Positions 22,905-31,385 of a stretch of DNA of 64,000 bases are shown piece after piece. The position numbers and the translations under genes are program-made. The stretch lies in NCBI RefSeq assembly GCF_014218355.1, contig NZ_AP023368.1, positions 1,244,001 to 1,308,000 on the forward strand. The letters are read 5' to 3'. The stretch's first letter is position 1. Each line of letters opens with the position of its first letter. This DNA is from Anaerocolumna chitinilytica (GTDB taxonomy: Bacteria; Bacillota; Clostridia; Lachnospirales; Lachnospiraceae). Below the pieces are notes generated by a model. The model ran no database searches. It was not told where the DNA came from and saw only the letters and a program-made list of their open reading frames with translations.

Positions 22905-23813
22905 ATGGTAAATGTAAAAATAGATAGTGTTTACTTTAGTCTAAAAGAAGAACACAATTTTTCATGGCTTAAATCATTTGGCAAAGTTTTTGCTGTCTTT
23001 GCCCAAAACGATTCAGGGAATATAAGTTTTGGTGTTGATAATGGTGAAGAAAAATATTTCATTAAGGTGGCAGGATTAAAAACAACTGAATCCGTGCGGA
23101 CGCAGCAAGAAGCAATAGCTGCCTTAAAAGCAGCAATGCCTATATATGAAGATATCAAGCATAAAAATTTGATTAAACTAGTCAAGCATTATTCTCTTGG
23201 AGAGATTTATGTTGCTGTATTTAAGTGGACTGACGGTGATTGCTTATTCGACCCTTGGAATTTTGAGAAATATAAAAAAAATCCACATGTTCTACCCCCT
23301 GCAAAGCGCTTCAAGCAACTGCCAATTTCCAAGCGAATTGAATCAGCAGATGTGTTGTTTTCATTTTTGGATACCGTTTCTAAAAACGGATATGTTGCAG
23401 TAGACTTTTATGACGGTAGCATAATGTATGATTTTGCACGGAATACTACCACAATTTGCGATATCGACTTCTTTAGGAAAAAGCCAACATTAAATGATAT
23501 GGGTGAAGATTACTGGGGTACAAAGAGGTTAAAAGCACCTGAAGAATATGTTTATGGTGCTGTTATTGATGAAGCAACAAATGTTTTTACACTTGGAGCG
23601 TTACTATTTGACAGTTTTTTCGGTAATTATACAAATGCTGAAGTAAGAATGAGATATGAAATGAATGCATTTACTCCTTGTTCTTTTGAGAACTGGGAAA
23701 TAAGTAAAGCGTGCTATGATGTTGCACTAAAATCTGTCTCTGTAGAAAGGTCTGAACGGTATGCCTCGATAAACGAATTTTGTACCGCTTGGAAGGCAGC
23801 TCTATTCGAATAA
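22905..23813 (+). CDS. Eukaryotic-like protein kinase fold protein
   Basis: ATG 22905 follows GGAGG by five bases (302 aa). The kinase motifs can be followed in order: a beta-strand Lys in KYFIKVAG, an acidic helix (QQEAIAAL), a catalytic loop VAVDFYDGSIMYD in place of HRDxxxxN, the metal site CDIDFF in place of DFG, and the activation-segment end LKAPEEYVYG (APE motif). Then comes DEATNVFTLGALLFDSF, matching subdomain IX. The C-lobe ends with RYASINEFCTAW. There is no transmembrane segment or PASTA domain. The atypical catalytic loop suggests a small-molecule kinase or specialised Ser/Thr kinase. A leader peptide and hairpin upstream suggest inducible translation. Confidence 0.75.
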   Translation: MVNVKIDSVYFSLKEEHNFSWLKSFGKVFAVFAQNDSGNISFGVDNGEEKYFIKVAGLKTTESVRTQQEAIAALKAAMPIYEDIKHKNLIKLVKHYSLGEIYVAVFKWTDGDCLFDPWNFEKYKKNPHVLPPAKRFKQLPISKRIESADVLFSFLDTVSKNGYVAVDFYDGSIMYDFARNTTTICDIDFFRKKPTLNDMGEDYWGTKRLKAPEEYVYGAVIDEATNVFTLGALLFDSFFGNYTNAEVRMRYEMNAFTPCSFENWEISKACYDVALKSVSVERSERYASINEFCTAWKAALFE

Positions 23814-23836
23814 TGTATATAAAACAGGAGGATTGA

Positions 23837-24361
23837 TTGGAAGAAATGAAACATGAAATAAATAAAACTGATAAGTTAACAAATATATTATTTATCATAT
23901 ATTTAATTGCTGTGTTTGAAATTATTTTATTTAAATTAGAACTGCCGTTTAGTAATATAGGTAATCTTAGAAGTATAAATTTAATCCCATTTAATGAATC
24001 ATTAATACTAAACGGAAAAATTGATTTTTCTGAAATTATTATGAATATGGTAATTTTTATGCCTCTAGGTATTTACGTAGAGATAATATTTTCGAAATGG
24101 TCCACTACGAAAAAGTTTTCAATATTTTTTATTATAAGTTTGGTATGTGAAATATTACAATATATATTTGCTTTAGGAGCTTCTGATATTACAGATATCA
24201 TCAATAATACGTTGGGAGGAATTATAGGCTTTTTGATATTCAAGGTAATCGTCAGAATATTTAATAATAGGGATAAAGCCCATAAATTTGTTAATGTATT
24301 TGCAGCAATCGGAACTGCGTTAATGATATTACTACTGGCAATCATTTTAATTACGAATTAG
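23837..24361 (+). CDS. VanZ family membrane protein
   Basis: The TTG at 23837 lies five bases after GGAGG and is preferred; ATG 23846 is an alternative (171 aa). The 174-residue product has four or five membrane helices and the VanZ motifs: NLIPFNES near the first loop, NMVIFMPLGIYVE, and EILQYIFALGASDITDIINN with TLGGIIGF. VanZ proteins are widespread in Firmicutes; the original VanZ raises teicoplanin resistance by an incompletely understood effect on the envelope. No vanHAX-type genes are near, so resistance should not be assumed. Confidence 0.88.
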   Translation: MEEMKHEINKTDKLTNILFIIYLIAVFEIILFKLELPFSNIGNLRSINLIPFNESLILNGKIDFSEIIMNMVIFMPLGIYVEIIFSKWSTTKKFSIFFIISLVCEILQYIFALGASDITDIINNTLGGIIGFLIFKVIVRIFNNRDKAHKFVNVFAAIGTALMILLLAIILITN

Positions 24362-24376
24362 AAAACGTTTGGTTTT

Positions 24377-24415
24377 CACGGTGTTTATCTTATGAATTGC
24401 AAGTATTGCTTTTAA
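24377..24415 (+). pseudogene. Fragment of a secreted repeat-type protein
   Basis: This reads HGVYLMNCKYCF followed by a stop. It is the same segment as YGVYLLNCQYCLYDMNQDG in the larger fragment at 30003-30239. It is a short remnant in the 333-bp gap 24362-24694. Confidence 0.4.
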
Positions 24416-24484
24416 ATTCAAATGCAGAGGTACAATCGTTACAAAGAACGAAGTGAAACTAATTTTTTAAGAGAGGAAATATTT

Positions 24485-24673
24485 ATGTCTGATAAAACAT
24501 TTTCTCAAATTGGACTTGATCGCTCATTACCCCATATTGGTGTGATAATGGAATGAAATCAATTCATATCAATCAACTTTTAATCAGGAATAAATTTGCT
24601 GGCTTCGCTGTCTTTAGAAAATCAAGGAACTACCTATTATGTTTATGAAGCAAATAAAAGAGTATTAGAATGA
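24485..24673 (+). pseudogene. Two short remnants before the P-loop kinase gene
   Basis: ATG 24485 behind AGAGGAAA opens MSDKTFSQIGLDRSLPHIG and four more residues, then stops at 24556. A second open stretch (24584-24673) ends QGTTYYVYEANKRVLE. Its TYYVYE motif recurs as SHYVYE at 28889-28990. Both look like ends of decayed genes; neither family is recognised. Confidence 0.35.
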
Positions 24674-24694
24674 TTTGAATTTGGAGAAAACGTT

Positions 24695-25234
24695 ATGGCA
24701 AACAAAATTATTCATATATATGGAGCATCTGGTTCTGGAACATCGACATTAGGAAAATATATAAGAGATATGTTGGGATATTTTTTTATGGATACAGATG
24801 ATTATTTTTGGCAACCAACAAATCCGCCTTATACTAAAAAAAGAAATATTGCTGAAAGATTAGCAATGATAAAAAGCGATTTTGGAAAAGCTGATAATGT
24901 AGTTATATCCGGTTCACTTGTTGATTGGGGAGATGAACTTATACCTCTATTTACACTTGCTATCCGGTTGAAAACGGATACTAATATTCGTATGGAGCGA
25001 TTAAAAAGAAGAGAAAGAGAACATTTTGGTTCGAGAATTGATTTTGGTGGAGATATGTATCAAGACCATATAGATTTTTTAGAATATGCGAATGTTTATG
25101 ACAATGGAGACTTAGGGATGAGAAGTAAAGCAAAACATGACGAATGGGAGAAATTGCTCCGGTGTAAAAACATTACATTAGATGGAAATGACAGTTTGGA
25201 ATACAATTTAGAAATAGTAAAAAGATTTATATAA
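24695..25234 (+). CDS. P-loop nucleoside/shikimate-type kinase
   Basis: The 179-aa product starts at ATG 24695 behind TTGGAGA. The N-terminus IIHIYGASGSGTSTLGKYI is a Walker A loop of the adenylate kinase/uridine kinase type (GxSGSGTST). FFMDTDDYFW supplies the acidic substrate-binding motif, VVISGSLVDWGDEL the Walker B region, and RRERE a lid-like basic cluster. Proteins like this are usually listed as AAA-family ATPase or adenylate kinase-like. It is likely a small-molecule kinase; the phosphate acceptor is unknown. Its codon use is as AT-rich as the rest of the island. Confidence 0.75.
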   Translation: MANKIIHIYGASGSGTSTLGKYIRDMLGYFFMDTDDYFWQPTNPPYTKKRNIAERLAMIKSDFGKADNVVISGSLVDWGDELIPLFTLAIRLKTDTNIRMERLKRREREHFGSRIDFGGDMYQDHIDFLEYANVYDNGDLGMRSKAKHDEWEKLLRCKNITLDGNDSLEYNLEIVKRFI

Positions 25235-25358
25235 ATACCAATTTTCAAGAGCTGAACTTCCCTTAATTTTTTAGACAAATAGATCAGTGTTAAAGAATTG
25301 CGATACATAATCGGTTGTAAATGTAAAATTAATACAAAAAAGAAATGAGAGAATAATC

Positions 25359-26237
25359 ATGGAGAAAAAGGAGAAAGAAGAGAACCACTCCTATTATAAC
25401 AAAATAAAATCAGAACTTAATATATATGCCCGAAAATGGGCATTAAGTCAACTGGAAGTAATCGATGATGGTCGCGAAAGTTGTGTCCTGAAAGCAATTT
25501 CGAAGCAATATGGAAATGTAATACTAAAAAAACGCGAGACAGTAAAAGTCATTGAAGATGAATTCAACACCTTATTAGAATATAACGGAAGACATTTTTG
25601 CAAGGTCTATGAGGCGAAACTGGAAAATGGCATTTTTCTGGAGGAACAGATACAACCGGGTACGGAATTGATTAAAGAGACTTCTCTTGATCAGCGTCTG
25701 GCAGTATTTTGTTCTATTTACAAAAACCTTCATATCGAGCCCACTAACCAGTACCAATATTCCACGTATTATGACTGGGTGGATAAGATCTCTAGATACA
25801 TGGAGACGAGAGAAGATCATAAAGTATTATGTATGCATATGAAGAAGGCAGAGAAGATTTGTAATGAACTTATGACCCTTTATCCGCGTAAAATGCTTCT
25901 GCATGGCGATTTACACCACCATAATATTTTACAAAATAATCATAACGGGTATACATTAATTGATCCGAAGGGAGTCATCGGAGACCCGATTTTTGATCTT
26001 CCTCGTTTCTTATTAAATGAGATGGAAGAAAAAATCAATCAGGACTTATTTGAAAAAATCAATTATGCAATCACAGTAATTGGAGATAAGCTGGAAATTC
26101 CAACTGAGATCATAAAGAAAACATTTTATATAGAAATGGCTATGGCAGAGTGCTGGATGGTAGAGGACGGAGAGAAAGCCTGTTTGGATCGTGTCATTTT
26201 TGCAGAGAAGATCAGTAATACAGAGATAACTGAGTAA
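25359..26237 (+). CDS. Aminoglycoside/hydroxyurea phosphotransferase family, APH(6)-like
   Basis: The 292-residue product begins at ATG 25359 behind GAGAGAA. It has the APH kinase fold: an N-lobe strand with VILKKRETVKVIEDEF, the Brenner motif LLHGDLHHHNIL (catalytic Asp184), and the metal loop IDPKGVIGDPIFDLPRFLLN (Asp202). The IDPKG.xGDPxxD pattern is the hallmark of the APH_6_hur group, which includes streptomycin 6-kinases and viomycin/hydroxyurea kinases. In its own context it may inactivate an aminoglycoside-like compound, but many chromosomal homologues have no tested resistance activity. It is a single gene in the accessory island. Confidence 0.85.
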   Translation: MEKKEKEENHSYYNKIKSELNIYARKWALSQLEVIDDGRESCVLKAISKQYGNVILKKRETVKVIEDEFNTLLEYNGRHFCKVYEAKLENGIFLEEQIQPGTELIKETSLDQRLAVFCSIYKNLHIEPTNQYQYSTYYDWVDKISRYMETREDHKVLCMHMKKAEKICNELMTLYPRKMLLHGDLHHHNILQNNHNGYTLIDPKGVIGDPIFDLPRFLLNEMEEKINQDLFEKINYAITVIGDKLEIPTEIIKKTFYIEMAMAECWMVEDGEKACLDRVIFAEKISNTEITE

Positions 26238-26372
26238 GTAGGGAAAAAGTTATAATACAGAAGAAGATGAATCTGTAGAGATAACGTTGGGATGATAGCT
26301 TATGAAAGAACAATTGTTGGTGAAATCATAGAGCTGCCTAAATTTTAGATGAACAGGCGAGGAGAAATAGCT

Positions 26373-26678
26373 ATGAAGAGAAAGGTAGTAACATTATGTG
26401 GATCAGTAAGGTTTTGGAACAAAATACAGGAGATGTCTGAAAGATTAGAATTAGAAAATGGATATGTTGTAATAGGAATTATACCCCATGTTATGGATAG
26501 AGATTTAACAGAATATGAAAAAAATACATTAGGTGAATTACATAAAATAAAAATCGATTTGTCAGATGCAATTTTTGTTATAAATGTTGATGGTTATATT
26601 GGAGAAAGTGTAAAAAAAGAAATAGAATATGCTAAACAAAAAGGAAAAGAAATAATTTATTTAGAAAGTTCTGATTAA
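26373..26678 (+). CDS. Nucleoside 2-deoxyribosyltransferase-like protein
   Basis: ATG 26373 follows GAGGAG; an upstream in-frame ATG at 26349 lies before this site. The 101-aa product opens VVTLCGSVRFWNKIQEMSER and ends DAIFVINVDGYIGESVKKEI followed by EYAKQKGKEIIY. These match the Rossmann-like nucleoside deoxyribosyltransferase superfamily, in which the Glu of GES is the nucleophile candidate. The protein is shorter than true deoxyribosyltransferases (about 150 aa), like many compact family members of unknown substrate. It is cytoplasmic and probably acts on a nucleoside or nucleotide. Confidence 0.75.
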   Translation: MKRKVVTLCGSVRFWNKIQEMSERLELENGYVVIGIIPHVMDRDLTEYEKNTLGELHKIKIDLSDAIFVINVDGYIGESVKKEIEYAKQKGKEIIYLESSD

Positions 26679-26941
26679 GCTTATGCCAATCAAGCAACGA
26701 TGTTGTATATTGTATATTTTGAAAATAAAGACGATTTACGAAGGGCATTTGGGCTTTTTTACAAAGAGGGAAATCCATGCTCAGGAGTGAAACCTGAGGG
26801 GACATCATTTGCGCTTTCATTGATATATTCGGGTGGTATTGGCACTTCCAGGCTCCGAAAGATTGGAATGCTTCATTTGTTCACAAATAGGGATAGATAG
26901 AAAGAAACAGAACTTAAAATAAAAGTAAGGTGAAAATTACT

Positions 26942-27508
26942 ATGGATATAGCATACAGAGAACTTAACGAACAGGATATACATAATGATTTATTAAAAGA
27001 TTTTAATAGATACCAAGAAGTTACAAATGATTGGTGTCGGATGCAAAATGGAGAATATGCACTAGTACTGCAACCTCATATAGAAGATTGGAATGAGAAA
27101 GCAAAAGAAAGAAAAGTAAGTTGTTTAAGTAATCTTCTTCAAAACGGTGGTAGAATATTCTGTGCTTTTGATAGTGATAAACTTATTGGATTTTCCGCAA
27201 TAAATGGTACATTGCTGGGATCGAATAATCAGTATATAGAGTTAGTCGAATTTCATGTATCAAACGAATATCGAGGTAAGGGCATAGGGAGAAAATTATT
27301 CGATTTATGTGTAGAAGCTGCCTCATCTTATATATGTGAGAAAATATATATAGTAGCTAGTTCGTCAGAAGAAAGCCAAAAAATATACCGTAAATTAGGA
27401 TGTGTGTATACAACGGAACTTATACCATCATTATACGAACAAAGTCCAGCTGACATACATTTAGAGTTCCTATTAACTAAAAAAGAAAATACGAAGAGTT
27501 ACGAGTAA
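26942..27508 (+). CDS. GNAT family N-acetyltransferase
   Basis: ATG 26942 is preferred over a GTG four codons upstream that overlaps TAAGGTG. The 188-aa protein has an N-terminal specificity region, the core strand RIFCAFDSDKLIGFSAINGT, the acetyl-CoA pyrophosphate loop VSNEYRGKGIGRKLFDLCVE, and KIYIVASSSEESQKIYRKLG with the catalytic-helix region. It transfers acetyl from acetyl-CoA to an amine on a small molecule or peptide. The long N-terminal part resembles GNATs of antibiotic or polyamine type, but the substrate is not readable. Confidence 0.85.
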   Translation: MDIAYRELNEQDIHNDLLKDFNRYQEVTNDWCRMQNGEYALVLQPHIEDWNEKAKERKVSCLSNLLQNGGRIFCAFDSDKLIGFSAINGTLLGSNNQYIELVEFHVSNEYRGKGIGRKLFDLCVEAASSYICEKIYIVASSSEESQKIYRKLGCVYTTELIPSLYEQSPADIHLEFLLTKKENTKSYE

Positions 27509-27647
27509 TAAAATGCTTGTTAGTAAATAGAAACTACACACATACTAGCGAACAATCTTCCTATTATATCTATAATAGATAAGTTAGAAAAATATACAAA
27601 CTAGAAAAAGAATGCAAATATACTAAAATTTGTGGAGAGTATGTAGG

Positions 27648-28426
27648 ATGAATGACGACAGTGATAATGTGATAGATGGGAAAAATCCTAGTATGTATGG
27701 TATTTTAACTGGCATATGCAAAGGTGAAACATGGTCTTATAGGGATGAACCGCTGGCCTTGGATATAATGTACTCTTATTGTGTCGGTGGCTGTGGAGTT
27801 GTTGGTAGAATTCCTAATGAAAAAAGGAAACAAGCAAGAATATTCTTTGAATCAGTGTTTTCTTCATTAAAGAAAAAGAATATTTTTGAATTTGAATTTT
27901 CCACAGAGGATGTTGAATTACGTAAAGCAATGTTGGATATTTTTTCAGATAAGAAACTACATTCAGAAGAAGAATATTCATATAGGAAATTAGATAAATG
28001 TAATTATAATGTCACTTTGCAGTCGTATACAATCTTAGAAGTAGATAGAAGTTTTTTAGAAAAGAGAGAGAAATATGAAAATGAGGATATGCTCTTTGAA
28101 CGTTTAAATAATTCATGGTACTGTCAGGAGGATTTCTTAGAATATAGTAAATGTTTTGTTGCAATACAAGAGAAAAAAATCGTTGGTATTATTTTTGGTT
28201 CTGCAAGATTCTCAAATATCATTGATGTTGATATTGAAGTTCTGGAAGAGCATAGAAAAAAAGGGTTGCTACTGCACTTACGGCTTATTTTGTTAATGCG
28301 TGTATTCGTATCGGTTGCATTGTACAATGGGATTGCGTTGAATCCAATGTCAAGTCACAGGCTGTTGCAGAGAAATGTGGATTTCAATTGTTTAAGAAAA
28401 GACCATTTTATTGGTTTAATTTATAA
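27648..28426 (+). pseudogene. GNAT acetyltransferase disrupted by a frameshift
   Basis: ATG 27648 behind GGAGAG opens a GNAT-type frame that is normal through DIDVEVLEEHRKKG-like sequence near 28265. In that frame the rest is unrelated. One frame over, the expected end appears: ATALTAYFVNACIRIGCIVQ, WDCVESNVKSQAVAEKCGFQ and LFKKRPFYWFNL, stopping at TAA 28424-28426. A single lost base just after AGAAAAAAAGGG (28254-28268), next to a run of seven A, explains this. The intact product would be about 259 aa, of the GNAT_acetyltran (PF12746) kind. It is either a real pseudogene or a homopolymer-associated sequencing error. Confidence 0.8.
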
Positions 28427-28555
28427 ACTGGTAAAATGCAATGTTATAATTTGCGGAGGCACATAAGCGAATAGTATATGAGACTGTTCGGATATTATGT
28501 ATGTTGTGGTGTTGTAAAACATGAATAAAATATAGAATGAAAGGGAGAAAATCAA

Positions 28556-28885
28556 ATGGAAATTCGAGAGGTACCATTTTGTACAGTTGACTGGGATACA
28601 ATAAAACCAACCAGGCATGCAGGAATTACAGGGGATGCCTATTGGCGCACTTTTGAAATGGGAAATATAAGGGTTCGTATGGTAGAATATGCACCTGGAT
28701 ATTTGGCAGATCATTGGTGTAAGCGCGGACATGTACTTCTAGTCCTGGAGGGTGAATTAGAAACGGAACTTGATGATGGAAGGAAATTCACATTAATGCC
28801 AGGGATGAGTTATCAAGTTGCCGAAGATAGCAATCCGCACCGTTCATACACAGAAAAAGGTGCTAAGTTGTTTATTGTAGATTGA
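28556..28885 (+). CDS. DHCW-motif cupin protein
   Basis: The 109-residue product starts at ATG 28556 behind AAAGGGAGA. It is a single cupin domain: MVEYAPGYLADHWCKRGHVL has the DHWC/DHCW-type metal-site variant, followed by LVLEGELETELDDGRKFTLM and PGMSYQVAEDSNPHRSYTEKG with a second His. These small cupins are cytoplasmic, probably metal-binding, and mostly of unknown function. It follows the frameshifted GNAT gene by 130 nt. Confidence 0.85.
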   Translation: MEIREVPFCTVDWDTIKPTRHAGITGDAYWRTFEMGNIRVRMVEYAPGYLADHWCKRGHVLLVLEGELETELDDGRKFTLMPGMSYQVAEDSNPHRSYTEKGAKLFIVD

Positions 28886-28888
28886 AAT

Positions 28889-28990
28889 ATGTTATTTACA
28901 TATTATGCTTCCGTTAGTACTTCCCATTATGTTTATGAAGTAAAGCCTGGTGCGTATACAAATTTGAATTTATCAAGCAGTTTTGACTGA
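28889..28990 (+). pseudogene. Short remnant ending in YVYE-type motif
   Basis: A 33-codon stretch (ATG 28889 to TGA 28990) contains SVSTSHYVYEVKPGAYTNLN. The nucleotide string ATTATGTTTATGAAG is shared with the remnant ending at 24673. It looks like the end of a decayed secreted protein. Confidence 0.35.
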
Positions 28991-29019
28991 GGATTTTTTA
29001 TTTTTGTAGGAGGGAAGTC

Positions 29020-29166
29020 ATGAAAAATTATACTCAAGTTTTACGTGAAAAATAGTTTTTAAACGCAGAAATGTATTGCGAATCCTTTGGTGCAGAGATT
29101 TTTAATGCTCACTCAGAAAGTTACATGGAGCAAATGTTGTATTTATATGAAGGTTATAAAGATTAA
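29020..29166 (+). pseudogene. Small gene with an in-frame stop
   Basis: ATG 29020 follows AGGAGGGAAG closely and reads MKNYTQVLREK, then TAG at 29053-29055. The frame continues FLNAEMYCESFGAEIFNAHS and ends YLYEGYKD at TAA 29166. Removal of the stop would give a 48-residue product. The strong ribosome binding site and continuing frame support a recently broken gene or 5' fragment. Family not recognised. Confidence 0.5.
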
Positions 29167-29196
29167 ACAAATCATAATTTATGGAGAAATTTAGTG

Positions 29197-29967
29197 ATGG
29201 TGGGAATATATGATTGGTTGGGATATGATGTATCTATCAGAGATAGATATAAACTCATAAAAGAGGCCGGGTTTGATTGTGTTATGCTATGGTGGAGTGA
29301 GGGGTTCGGAAGAGGAACTGGTTATCGAGAGGGCGTGCATTATGCAAGAAATGTAGGACTGTTTATAGAGAATATACATACACCAGTCCAGTATCAAAAT
29401 AATTTTTCATTGGATAATTTGGATGGAGAAAGTGTATTTCAATGTTATTTACAATGCATTAATGATTGTTCAGAATATGATATACCTTCAATGGTCATAC
29501 ATTTACCAGATGATAAATATCCAATAAATAAATTGGGGATGGAAAGAGTTGAAAGAATAACAAATCGGGCAGAAGAAAATAATGTGAATATTGCATTTGA
29601 AAATCTAAGGAATATCCATAATGTATCTCATATTTTAGATACTAGCGATTCTAAAAAAATAGGGTTTTGCTACGACAGCTGCCATCATGCAAATTATGCT
29701 AATGAAGATGACTTGCTAGGGAAATACGGAAACCGTTTAATGGCAATTCATTTACATGATAATGGTGGTGAGAGAAATCAGCATCAATTACCTTTTGATG
29801 GGAATATAGAATGGACAATGGTCATGCAAAAAATTGTATCTATTGGTTATAAAGGTGCGACTGCTCTAGAACCTATGAATTGGGGATATGAAAAATTATC
29901 AATTCAAGAATTTCTTAGTAATGCATATAGAATGGCGAAAAAATTGGATGACCTGAGATCTATATAA
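29197..29967 (+). CDS. Sugar phosphate isomerase/epimerase (TIM barrel)
   Basis: ATG 29197 (or GTG 29194) follows GGAG. The 256-aa protein has the xylose-isomerase-like TIM barrel. Visible metal-ligand regions are NIAFENLRN (Glu), GFCYDSCHHANYA (Asp and His), MAIHLHDNGG (His) and ATALEPMNWG (Glu). Such enzymes isomerise or epimerise sugars or related polyols, or cleave AP-endonuclease-like substrates. It stands alone in the accessory region, flanked by pseudogenes, so a pathway cannot be inferred. It is shorter than and distinct from the TIM-barrel enzyme at 57412-58380. Confidence 0.85.
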   Translation: MVGIYDWLGYDVSIRDRYKLIKEAGFDCVMLWWSEGFGRGTGYREGVHYARNVGLFIENIHTPVQYQNNFSLDNLDGESVFQCYLQCINDCSEYDIPSMVIHLPDDKYPINKLGMERVERITNRAEENNVNIAFENLRNIHNVSHILDTSDSKKIGFCYDSCHHANYANEDDLLGKYGNRLMAIHLHDNGGERNQHQLPFDGNIEWTMVMQKIVSIGYKGATALEPMNWGYEKLSIQEFLSNAYRMAKKLDDLRSI

Positions 29968-30002
29968 ATCCAATTTACATTGGATTTTGAGTTTCCAAGG
30001 GG

Positions 30003-30239
30003 ATAGCTACCGATACAATTACATTAGGTGACGGCACTAACAACCATAAATATGGTGTTTATCTTTTAAATTGTCAGTATTGTTTATATGATATGAATCA
30101 AGATGGATTTCCAGAATTTATATTAAAGACAGGTGACTGTGAGGCTGCTTATTAGTACACAGTCTATACGGTCGTTAATGGTAATCTAATTAATTGTGGG
30201 GAACTTAATGGTAGCCATTCCAGTTTTTATAACCACAGT
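30003..30239 (+). pseudogene. Decayed EF-hand/FG-GAP-like secreted protein fragment
   Basis: The frame reads IATDTITLGDGTNNHKYGVY, LLNCQYCLYDMNQDGFPEFI, LKTGDCEAAY, a TAG at 30153-30155, then YTVYTVVNGNLINCGELNGS and HSSFY. DMNQDGFPE is a calcium-loop-like DxNxDGxxE motif found in clostridial surface lipoproteins. No start codon or N-terminus is present and a stop interrupts it, so it is a pseudogene. It is the main content of the 373-bp gap 29968-30341. Confidence 0.65.
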
Positions 30240-30341
30240 ATTATAAGTAAACTGATTAGATATACATTTCAGAATATAGTTTACATTTATAACTTATGGT
30301 GGGGTTTTATCTTGAGAGTTTTTATTTAAGGAGGTTTTAAC

Positions 30342-30842
30342 ATGCAAGATATGGTAATTAAGAATGTAAAGACAGCACAATACCGGAATGTTAATTTGAA
30401 TCAGGTTTATGATCCGAATGGAAAGCACAAACAATCTTTTGAATTTCAAAGAAGCGACGTTGTTTCACCATATAGAAGCGGAGAAGGGAATCTCAATATC
30501 AATTTTTATGCATTACAACCCGGAAAAAGTAATTATCCATATCATCAGCATTTTGGAAGAGAAGAAGTTTTTTATATAATATCTGGAACTGCAACATTAA
30601 AAACACCAAAAGGTGATATTGAAGTATGTGAGGGTGATGTAATTACAATACCACCAAATGAAAATGGTGCACATATGTTGACCAATAATTCAAATGAACC
30701 GACTTATTATCTTGATATTGATACAATAGCCTCACCAGATGTAATTTTATATCCCGATTCAGGTAACGTACGTATTATGACAGGAGACATGCAGAAATCA
30801 TTTAAAATTGAATCTGAAGTAAATTACCTGGATGGTGAATAA
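30342..30842 (+). CDS. Cupin domain protein (166 aa)
   Basis: ATG 30342 follows AAGGAGG. The product contains a single cupin: INFYALQPGKSNYPYHQHFG with REEVFYIISGTATLKTPKGD gives the HxH...E metal motif, and VITIPPNENGAHMLTNNSNE supplies motif 2 with His. About 60 residues precede the barrel. Cytoplasmic, no signal peptide. Proteins of this type may be sugar-modifying enzymes or sensors; the substrate is not evident. It stands alone with its own start signal in the accessory region. Confidence 0.85.
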   Translation: MQDMVIKNVKTAQYRNVNLNQVYDPNGKHKQSFEFQRSDVVSPYRSGEGNLNINFYALQPGKSNYPYHQHFGREEVFYIISGTATLKTPKGDIEVCEGDVITIPPNENGAHMLTNNSNEPTYYLDIDTIASPDVILYPDSGNVRIMTGDMQKSFKIESEVNYLDGE

Positions 30843-30910
30843 AAACAGCTTTCTCAATACTCAATATAGAAAATATACATATCGACTATTATCTGCAGAG
30901 GAGATAAAAA

Positions 30911-31351
30911 GTGGTTATTAAAAAGGTTATGGGTGTCAAAAAAGAATATATGGATTTGCTTTTACTGGCTGACGAACAGGAAAACATGATAGATAAATAC
31001 CTTGAGAATGGTGATATGTTTGTTTTGGAGGATGATGGTATAAAAGCAGAGTGTGTGGTAACCAAAGAAGCCGATGGTATTTATGAGCTTAAAAACATTG
31101 CTGTTTTACCAGAGTATCAACGAAGAGGTTATGGGAAAAGCCTGATAGAATATCTGTTTGTCCATTATTCTGACTGCAATGTTATGTTTGGCGGTACTGG
31201 CGACTGTCATTCAATCCTTTCTTTTTATAATATCTGCGGTTTTACAGAATCGCATAGAATAAAAAATTTTTTTATAGATAATTATGACCACCCAATGTTT
31301 GAGGAAGGAAAACAACTGGTTGATATGGTTTATCTGAAAAGAGTACGATAA
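30911..31351 (+). CDS. GNAT family N-acetyltransferase
   Basis: The start is GTG 30911, about ten bases after GAGGAG. The 146-residue product has the core GNAT elements: EAGAECVV-like strand (IKAECVVTKEADGIYELKNI), the acetyl-CoA loop AVLPEYQRRGYGKSLIEYLF, and CNVMFGGTGDCHSILSFYNI with CGFTESHRIKNFF. Its C-terminal part (IDNYDHPMFEEG) is typical of small clostridial GNATs. Substrate unknown. It is close to the small membrane protein downstream (34 nt), suggesting a two-gene unit. Confidence 0.85.
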   Translation: MVIKKVMGVKKEYMDLLLLADEQENMIDKYLENGDMFVLEDDGIKAECVVTKEADGIYELKNIAVLPEYQRRGYGKSLIEYLFVHYSDCNVMFGGTGDCHSILSFYNICGFTESHRIKNFFIDNYDHPMFEEGKQLVDMVYLKRVR

Positions 31352-31385
31352 CTTCGAATTATTTTTATTGTTGGAGGATATGAAA

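Noticed and set aside
26700..26900. Frame of 66 codons after the deoxyribosyltransferase-like gene
   Set aside because: No ribosome binding site and no recognisable motif; it may be degenerate sequence. The CTCAGG/CCTGAG hairpin inside it has no T-run.
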